NCBI RefSeq assembly: GCF_030386795.1 | Contig: NZ_JANUQM010000001.1 | Span: 368,363 to 432,362, forward strand | Origin: Streptomyces sp. S.PNR 29 | GTDB lineage: Bacteria > Actinomycetota > Actinomycetes > Streptomycetales > Streptomycetaceae | Direction of reading: 5' to 3' | Length of the DNA: 64,000 nucleotides | Shown here: piece by piece, positions 58,881 to 64,000 of the stretch | Numbering within the stretch: the first letter of the stretch is position 1 | How the letters are laid out: the number at the start of each line of letters is the position of its first letter | The notes under the pieces: model-generated | What the model saw: the letters and a program-made list of their open reading frames with translations, nothing else | The model's database searches: none | What the model was told of the DNA's origin: nothing | Made by a program: the position numbers and the translations under genes

Positions 58881-60416
58881 TCAGTGGGCGACGACCGGCA
58901 CCGGCACCTCGTCCTCGACGCCCTCCCCGGAGCCGGAGCCCGCGACGGCGGTGGTGCCCGGGCGGCCGGCGTTGACGAAGGTCAGGGCGATGGTCGCGGC
59001 CACGACGAGGATGCCGACGGCGAACCAGATCGCGCTGGTGTAGCCCTGCACCATGCCCTCCAGCTGGACCAGCTGCTGCTGGGACCGGCTGGTCGCACCG
59101 GCGATGTGGTCCGTGATGTACGACGTGGTCGCCGAGGCGGCGATCGTGTTCAGCAGGGCCGTACCGATCGCACCGCCCACCTGCTGCGAGGTGTTGACCA
59201 TCGCGGACGCGACACCGGCGTCCCGCGGCTCCACTCCCTGGGTGGCCAGGGACATGGCCGGCATGAACGCCGTACCCATGCCGAGGCCGAGCAGCAGCAT
59301 CGCCGGCAGCAGCAGGGCGGCGTACGAGGAGCCGATCTCCAGCCGGGTCAGCAGCAGCATGCCGAGGGCGGCGACCAGGAAGCCGGGGCCCATCAGCAGC
59401 CGCGGTGCGACCCGGGTCATCAGACGGGTGCCGATCTGCGTGGACCCGGTGATCATGCCCGCGATCATCGGCAGGAAGGCGAAGCCGGTCTTCACCGGCG
59501 AGTAGCCCTTCACGACCTGCAGGTAGTAGGTCAGGAAGAGGAACAGACCGAACATCGCGATGATCGCGAGCCCGAGCGAGAGGTAGATGCCACCCCGGTT
59601 GCGCTCGGTGACCACGCGCAGCGGCAGCAGCGGGGCCTTGACCTTCGCCTCGACGAGGACGAAGGCGAGCAGCAGGACGCCGGACGCGACGAACATCCCG
59701 ACGGTCAGGGTGTCGCTCCAGCCGTCGGACTCCGCACGGGTGAAGCCGTAGACGAGGGCGACCAGACCGAGGGTGGACAGGATGACGCCCGGGATGTCGA
59801 GCGGGGAGCGGTTGCGGCCGCCCTCCGGCTCCCGGATGACGAAGTACGCGCCGGCCGCGGCGACCACCGCGAACGGGATGTTCACGAAGAACGTCCAGCG
59901 CCAGTCCAGGTACTCGGTGAGGAAACCGCCGAGGATCAGACCGACGGCACCGCCACCACCGGCGATCGCGCCGTAGATGCCGAACGCCTTGGCGCGCTCC
60001 TTGGCGTCCGTGAACATCACGGCGAGCAGGGAGAGCGCGGCGGGAGCCAGCAGGGCTCCGAAGACGCCCTGCAGTGCGCGGGCGCCGAACATCATCGCCT
60101 CGTTGGTGGCCGCGCCGCCCAGCGCGGAGGCCGCGGCGAAGCCGCCCAGACCGACGACGAAGGCCCGCTTGCGGCCCCACAGGTCGGCTATCCGGCCGCC
60201 GAACAGCAGCAGACCGCCGAAGGCGAGGGCGTAAGCCGTGACGACCCACTGGCGGTTGCCGTCCGAGATGCCCAGGTCCTGCTGGGCGGAGGGCAGGGCG
60301 ATGTTCACGATGGTGGCGTCGAGGACGACCATCAGCTGGGCGAGCGCGATGAAGACGAGCGCTTTCCAGCGGCCGGCATCCGGGACGCCGGGAGCCTTTG
60401 CGGCTGTTTCAGACAT
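58881..60416 (-). CDS. DHA2-family (EmrB/QacA) drug:H+ antiporter
   Basis: A 511-residue 14-helix MFS exporter, paralogous to that at 51.8-53.3 kb. The motifs GGRIADLWGRKRAFVVG (near residue 72) and TIVNIALPSAQQDLG (near 34) identify the DHA2 family; substrates are usually drugs or cationic biocides. The ATG at 60416 (MSETAAKAPG) follows GGAG 11 nt away; an in-frame GTG at 60428 exists. The TetR gene immediately upstream on the same strand is the probable regulator. Confidence 0.92.
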   Translation of the reverse strand: MSETAAKAPGVPDAGRWKALVFIALAQLMVVLDATIVNIALPSAQQDLGISDGNRQWVVTAYALAFGGLLLFGGRIADLWGRKRAFVVGLGGFAAASALGGAATNEAMMFGARALQGVFGALLAPAALSLLAVMFTDAKERAKAFGIYGAIAGGGGAVGLILGGFLTEYLDWRWTFFVNIPFAVVAAAGAYFVIREPEGGRNRSPLDIPGVILSTLGLVALVYGFTRAESDGWSDTLTVGMFVASGVLLLAFVLVEAKVKAPLLPLRVVTERNRGGIYLSLGLAIIAMFGLFLFLTYYLQVVKGYSPVKTGFAFLPMIAGMITGSTQIGTRLMTRVAPRLLMGPGFLVAALGMLLLTRLEIGSSYAALLLPAMLLLGLGMGTAFMPAMSLATQGVEPRDAGVASAMVNTSQQVGGAIGTALLNTIAASATTSYITDHIAGATSRSQQQLVQLEGMVQGYTSAIWFAVGILVVAATIALTFVNAGRPGTTAVAGSGSGEGVEDEVPVPVVAH

Positions 60417-60438
60417 GGGGGTACCCACTCCGGGACTT

Positions 60439-60510
60439 TGTGACGAAAACCTGTGACGAAAAACCTGTGACGAAAAAAGAGATGGGGAAAAAGAGATACG
60501 GAAAAAGAGA
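60439..60510. repeat. A-rich tandem repeats upstream of the exporter
   Basis: TGTGACGAAAA occurs three times (60439, 60452, 60466), followed by three GAAAAAGAGA-type units (near 60475, 60487 and 60501). The 72-bp tract is strikingly AT-rich for this genome and is the 5' leader of the exporter. Confidence 0.8.
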
Positions 60511-60514
60511 CTGT

Positions 60515-60530
60515 GCCAGTGGTGACTGGC
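60515..60530 (-). terminator. Hairpin followed by T-rich tract after tetR
   Basis: GCCAGT-GGTG-ACTGGC forms a 6-bp stem; on the minus strand it is followed by CAGTCTCTTTTTCC. It may be an intrinsic terminator or attenuator between tetR and the exporter. Confidence 0.55.
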
Positions 60531-60551
60531 CTGGTGCGCTGAACTGATCGG

Positions 60552-61196
60552 TCAGGGCCGGCGCAGATCCTCCATGGTCACGGCCGTGCCCGGCAGGGCG
60601 GAACGGGCGGGGGCCCGCAGCCCGTCCAGGAACAGCTGCAGATGGCGGTGGACGAAGCGGTCGGCATGGACGCAGTCGGTACCGGCCGGGGGCCGGCTGA
60701 GCTGGGCCACGGCGATCATGATGTCGCCGACGTCCACGTCGGAACGGAGCTGCCCGGCCGCCTCGGCGCGGTGCATGAGCTCCGCGATCTGCCGGTCGAC
60801 CCGTTCACGCGCGGCCTCCAGGTCCGGGTGATGCTTGTCGAAGGTGCTCCGGATCATCGGGCACAGCGCGCTGATCCGCTCGTCGGCGGCGGCGTGCACG
60901 AAACGCTCCAGCGCCTCGAACGCGTCACCGGCCTCCGCGAGCGCGCGTTCGGCCGCCCGCGCCGTACGGTCCATGACCGAGCAGACGACCTCGCGGACCA
61001 GGGCGTCGCGGTCCGGGAAGTTGCGGTACACCGTGGCGTTGCCGACGCCGGCCCGGCGGGCGATCTCGTCCAGCGGCACGTCGGGGCCGTACTCGACGAA
61101 CATCTCCCGGGCGGCGGTGACGATCCGCTCCCGGTTGCGCAGGGCGTCGGCGCGCGGCCGGCTCGCCTTGCGCTGCACGGGGGTGGCGGTCTCCAC
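60552..61196 (-). CDS. TetR-family regulator of the DHA2 exporter
   Basis: A 214-residue TetR regulator: HTH LDEIARRAGVGNATVYRNFPDRD (about residues 42-65) and a C-terminal effector domain of the kind seen in LfrR/EbrR-like multidrug repressors. The GTG at 61196 has GAGGAGTACGCC upstream; a further start at 61226 is in frame. It lies upstream of and in line with the exporter gene and divergent from the M6 protease gene; a pair of operator-like repeats is in that gap. Confidence 0.9.
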   Translation of the reverse strand: METATPVQRKASRPRADALRNRERIVTAAREMFVEYGPDVPLDEIARRAGVGNATVYRNFPDRDALVREVVCSVMDRTARAAERALAEAGDAFEALERFVHAAADERISALCPMIRSTFDKHHPDLEAARERVDRQIAELMHRAEAAGQLRSDVDVGDIMIAVAQLSRPPAGTDCVHADRFVHRHLQLFLDGLRAPARSALPGTAVTMEDLRRP

Positions 61197-61259
61197 GGCG
61201 TACTCCTCAGGTGGCTTGGTGATCACCGGTTCGCTGATCGGATGGCTGGGTGACGCGAT

Positions 61260-61318
61260 CCGGGGAGGGAGTCCCCGTTTCGCTCGGACACACGACTAAA
61301 CGGGGAGACGCTCCCCGG
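61260..61318. promoter_or_regulatory. Inverted pair of 21-bp operator-like repeats upstream of tetR
   Basis: 61260-61280 and the complement of 61298-61318 are 18/21 identical (CCGGGGAG...TCCCCGTTT). Each is itself palindromic (GGGGA-N5-TCCCC), and they are 17 bp apart. They are the probable binding sites of the adjacent TetR regulator, about 65-120 bp before its GTG. Confidence 0.7.
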
Positions 61319-61449
61319 TTATTTCCCACTTCGACGAAGATTTCATGTGACCTGAGCCACACACCTACCGGCGGAAATCCCACGATCGGTCTCCTCCAAC
61401 GCGCGCCCGCACACCCTCTCGACACAGGGTGACCGAAAGGGCGCAGTCG

Positions 61450-62772
61450 ATGACGACGGCTGCCACGGCACGCGGGAGGTCCTGCATGGGGGCACAGCCG
61501 AGGGCCCGCCGGATACGTCCCCGCCGCGTGGCCACCCTGATGTCCGCCACCGCCCTAACCCTCGCGGTCAGCACCTCGGCCGGCACCGGACGCCTCACCC
61601 AGGGCGCCACGACGGCCGGGGCCGGGCCGACCGCCCCGCCCCGCTCCTCCTCCCACGGCCCCTGCATGATCCGCAGCGACCGCGACGTGCAGATGTCGGA
61701 GGGCATCCCGACCTCCGAGGGCTACTCCCGCTCCACCGGAACCGTCCGTGCCCTCACCCTGATGGTCGACTTCTCCGACGCGCCCGGCGAGGGCGACGCG
61801 CTCGACCGCTTCGCGGAGTTCTTCCCGCAGACCCGGCAGTGGTTCCGTACCAGCTCCTACGGCCGCCTGGACTACCGCCCCGAGACACCGATCCGGGACT
61901 GGCTGCGCATGCCGAAGCCGTTCCAGGCGTACGGCATAGACCGGGGCGCCCCCTTCGACCCCGGCTACCGGGATCTGGTCCAGGACATAGTGGCGGCGGC
62001 CGACCCGACGGTGGACTTCAAGGCGTACGACCTCCTGAACGTCCTGGTGACCCCCAACGCCGGCCCCTCCGCCCTGGACACGGTCCTCTCCGTGACCTTC
62101 GCCGGCAACACGGAGGCGCCGGTGGCCGACGGCATCCCGGTGGCGAACGCGTCCTTCGTCTACTCCCGCCAGGACGACGGCTCCGGCTCCTACCACCGCA
62201 CCGGCTACCGCGTCCTGCCGCACGAGAACGGCCACGTCTTCGGTCTGCCCGACCTCTACACCCAGGAGGGCGGGGGCGCGGTCGGCCACTGGGACATCAT
62301 GAGCGAGGACTGGGGCGCCAACAACGACCTGCTCGGCTGGCACAAGTGGAAGCTGGGCTGGCTGGACGCCGCACAGGTGCACTGCGCTGCCGCGCCGGGA
62401 ACCGCCGAGTACACGCTGACGCCGCTGGCCCGCGCGGGCGGCTCCAAGCTGGTCGTCGTTCCGCTGGACGCCCGGACCGGGTACGCCGTCGAACTGCGCA
62501 CCCGGGCCGGCAACGACGAGGCCGTGTGCCGTCCCGGCGTGCTGATATACCGGATCGACGCGAACGTCGACACCGGGATGGGCCCGGTGACGGTCCACGA
62601 CTCCCGCCGGGACAGCGGCGGCTGCGCCCGCAGCCCGAACGTCCACGCGGAACTCTCGGACGCGACCCTCACACCGGGCGAGAAGTTCGAGGACCCGCGG
62701 CGGGGGATCGTGATCGCGGTGGCCAGGGCGGACCGGGCGGGGGACCATCGGGTGCGGGTGACCCGGAAATGA
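61450..62772 (+). CDS. Secreted M6-family metalloprotease
   Basis: A 440-residue exported protease. The signal peptide is long (about residues 1-45, with Arg-rich n-region RRIRPRRVATLM and a hydrophobic core TALTLAVST). The peptidase_M6-like domain has the zinc motif H258-E-N-G-H262 in LPHENGHVFGLPDLY and GHWDIMSEDW as the M6 Met-turn-like segment. It probably degrades proteins outside the cell. ATG 61450 has AAAGGG upstream; GTG 61429 is in frame. It is divergent from the TetR gene with operator repeats between them. Confidence 0.88.
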   Translation: MTTAATARGRSCMGAQPRARRIRPRRVATLMSATALTLAVSTSAGTGRLTQGATTAGAGPTAPPRSSSHGPCMIRSDRDVQMSEGIPTSEGYSRSTGTVRALTLMVDFSDAPGEGDALDRFAEFFPQTRQWFRTSSYGRLDYRPETPIRDWLRMPKPFQAYGIDRGAPFDPGYRDLVQDIVAAADPTVDFKAYDLLNVLVTPNAGPSALDTVLSVTFAGNTEAPVADGIPVANASFVYSRQDDGSGSYHRTGYRVLPHENGHVFGLPDLYTQEGGGAVGHWDIMSEDWGANNDLLGWHKWKLGWLDAAQVHCAAAPGTAEYTLTPLARAGGSKLVVVPLDARTGYAVELRTRAGNDEAVCRPGVLIYRIDANVDTGMGPVTVHDSRRDSGGCARSPNVHAELSDATLTPGEKFEDPRRGIVIAVARADRAGDHRVRVTRK

Positions 62773-62918
62773 GGGGCGGCGCGGCGACGGACCGGGTGCC
62801 GCCGTAGCGCGGAGCGGCTACCGACCGAGGCGCGGCGGCTGCTGCCGGATGAGGCGTCGGGGTCGGGGAACCCTTCCGCATACGGTAGGCCTGCCGCGAC
62901 CGCCGTACCGGAGAGCCG

Positions 62919-64000
62919 ATGCCCGCGAACACCACGCACGACGCCCACCAGGCGGCCGACCCCGTACCGGCGGAGGCGGTCACGCCGCTGATCCGCGGCA
63001 TCGCGGTACTGCGGCGGCTGACCGAGGCGGACGGGACACTGAACCTGAGCGCGCTGGAGAGGGCCACGGGCCTCGCCCGCTCCACGGTGGACCGCATCAC
63101 GGCGACCCTGGCCCGCATGGGCTACGTCCGCCTGGACGGCCGTGACGTGCACCTGGCCCCCCGCCTGATGGAACTGGGCAACGCCTATCTGGCCGCCCTC
63201 CGCCTGCCCGCCCTGCTGGACGCGCGCGCGGACGCCCTGGCCGACGAGCTGGACGAGTCGGTCTCGCTGGCGGTCGCCGACCGGGACGGCATCCGCTTCA
63301 TCCACCAGGCGACCCGCCGCCGCGCGATGTCCCTGAGCTTCCGCATCGGCGACCTGCTGCCCGCCGAACGCACCGCGCCGGGCCCGCTGTTCGCGACGGA
63401 GTGGACGGAGCAGGACTGGCAGCGCTGGCGCGAACGCCGGACGGCGGACCCGGAGGACCGCACCTTCCCGGCCGTACCGCCGCGAGCGCACGCGACACCG
63501 GACGCGGACTTCGAACGCCGGGCCGCACAGGCGGCGACGGACGGCTGGGCCCTGGACGACCAGCTGATCGAACCGGGCCTGGTCGCCGTTTCCGTACCGG
63601 TACGGGACCCGGGTACGGGCCGGGTGGCGTGCGTGGCGAGCGTGGTCAGCCACACGAGCCGGCACACGGCACAGGGCCTGCGCGACACCCTCCTGCCCCG
63701 CCTGAGGTCGGCGGTGGCGGACATGGAACACGACCTGCGCACCGCCCCACCGCCGCAGCCCGGCCCGGTCCGCACGGGCCTGGCGACCTGGACGGGCGCG
63801 TCGAAGCAGGAACTGGGCAGGGAGTTCATCGAATCGCTGGCGCGCGGCCTGACGGTCCTCACGGCCTTCGGGGAGGGCAGGGAGGCGCTGACCCTCACGG
63901 AGGTGGCGAAGGCGACGGGCCTGGCGAGGGCGACGGCTCGCCGGGCGCTGATCACATACGAGCACGAGGGCCTGGTGGCACCGGGCCCCGACCGCACCTT
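62919..64000 (+). CDS. IclR-type regulator with a second N-terminal-like HTH (truncated by window edge)
   Basis: At least 360 residues, no stop before the window ends. Residues 25-95 form an IclR winged HTH (SALERATGLARSTVDRITATL), followed by an effector domain (about 100-270: ELDESVSLAVADRDGIRFIHQ). After a linker, a second IclR HTH begins (about 305: FIESLARGLTVLTAFGEG, then LTEVAKATGLARATARRAL). Such two-module IclR proteins exist in actinobacteria. The ATG has GGAGAG upstream. The target cannot be seen. Confidence 0.9.
   Translation, partial: MPANTTHDAHQAADPVPAEAVTPLIRGIAVLRRLTEADGTLNLSALERATGLARSTVDRITATLARMGYVRLDGRDVHLAPRLMELGNAYLAALRLPALLDARADALADELDESVSLAVADRDGIRFIHQATRRRAMSLSFRIGDLLPAERTAPGPLFATEWTEQDWQRWRERRTADPEDRTFPAVPPRAHATPDADFERRAAQAATDGWALDDQLIEPGLVAVSVPVRDPGTGRVACVASVVSHTSRHTAQGLRDTLLPRLRSAVADMEHDLRTAPPPQPGPVRTGLATWTGASKQELGREFIESLARGLTVLTAFGEGREALTLTEVAKATGLARATARRALITYEHEGLVAPGPDRT

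Noticed and set aside
62256..63965. 569-residue minus-strand frame over the M6 protease and IclR genes
   Set aside because: It is a shadow; the plus strand shows an IclR regulator with good codon usage that is open to the edge.

Overview
The window is 64 kb of very GC-rich actinobacterial chromosome and is almost certainly Streptomyces. Evidence: GTG/TTG starts are common, third codon positions are nearly all G or C, and the genes include ssgE-like, sepX/glpR-like and hrdD-like loci. From memory (no search was run), the gene order follows the S. coelicolor core-chromosome segment from the tandem penicillin-binding protein genes and ssgE to the sigma factor gene hrdD. Most of the window is conserved core. 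Clear signs of mobility are a lone serine recombinase gene (19.2-20.6 kb) and a 77-bp MITE-like element (27.5 kb).

Layout. 0-3 kb: two tandem penicillin-binding proteins (the first cut by the window edge) and a converging SsgA-like protein, a morphogenesis block. 3.1-5.7 kb: an ECF-type nickel/cobalt importer (nikMN-Q-O), probably leaderless, with a Nur-box-like repeat on its promoter. 5.7-6.7 kb: an OhrR/Ohr organic-peroxide pair. 6.8-11.2 kb: beta-lactamase-fold esterase, DUF1876, RidA, a DMT exporter/YbaK pair, a small lipoprotein and a TetR regulator. 11.4-14.7 kb: tricorn protease, divergent from that TetR. 15-19.1 kb: a three-gene FMO/hydrolase/SDR operon divergent from a MerR regulator. 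19.2-22 kb: serine recombinase, exonuclease III, GNAT. 22-27.2 kb: a two-component system divergent from a MacB-like ABC exporter.

27.3-33.7 kb: tRNA-Ala(CGC), the MITE, then sepX/glpR, rimJ-like, mog, moaC, moeA/glp and galU on the minus strand, with 5-formyl-THF cyclo-ligase divergent. In actinobacteria this locus links molybdopterin-type proteins to the divisome. 33.7-40.3 kb: penicillin acylase, a CPA-type antiporter, an MFS protein, and an FmdB zinc-ribbon protein preceded by two overlapping CIRCE boxes. 40.4-47.5 kb: nucleoside phosphorylase, a Ser/Pro-repeat SAF/RcpC protein, MscL, LtrA, a P1 (NylC/DmpA-type) peptidase, an L,D-transpeptidase lipoprotein and a DUF protein. 47.6-51.7 kb: the fructose operon fruR-fruK-(small ORF)-fruA. 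51.8-62.8 kb: two DHA2 drug exporters, several TetR/WYL/MarR regulators, HrdD with a textbook sigma-R promoter, an acetyltransferase, a DODA-type dioxygenase and an M6 protease. An IclR-type gene with a second HTH runs off the right edge.

The recurring theme is envelope growth (PBPs, SsgE, SepX, LDT), metal/oxidant/protein stress control (Nur box, OhrR, sigma-R, CIRCE) and efflux with local regulators. I did not find a clearly new multi-gene defence or biosynthetic system. The most interesting leads are the tandem CIRCE array on fmdB, the MITE that supplies the sepX stop codon, the TTA-containing small ORF coupled between fruK and fruA, the Nur-type leaderless nickel importer, and the FMO-esterase-SDR operon.
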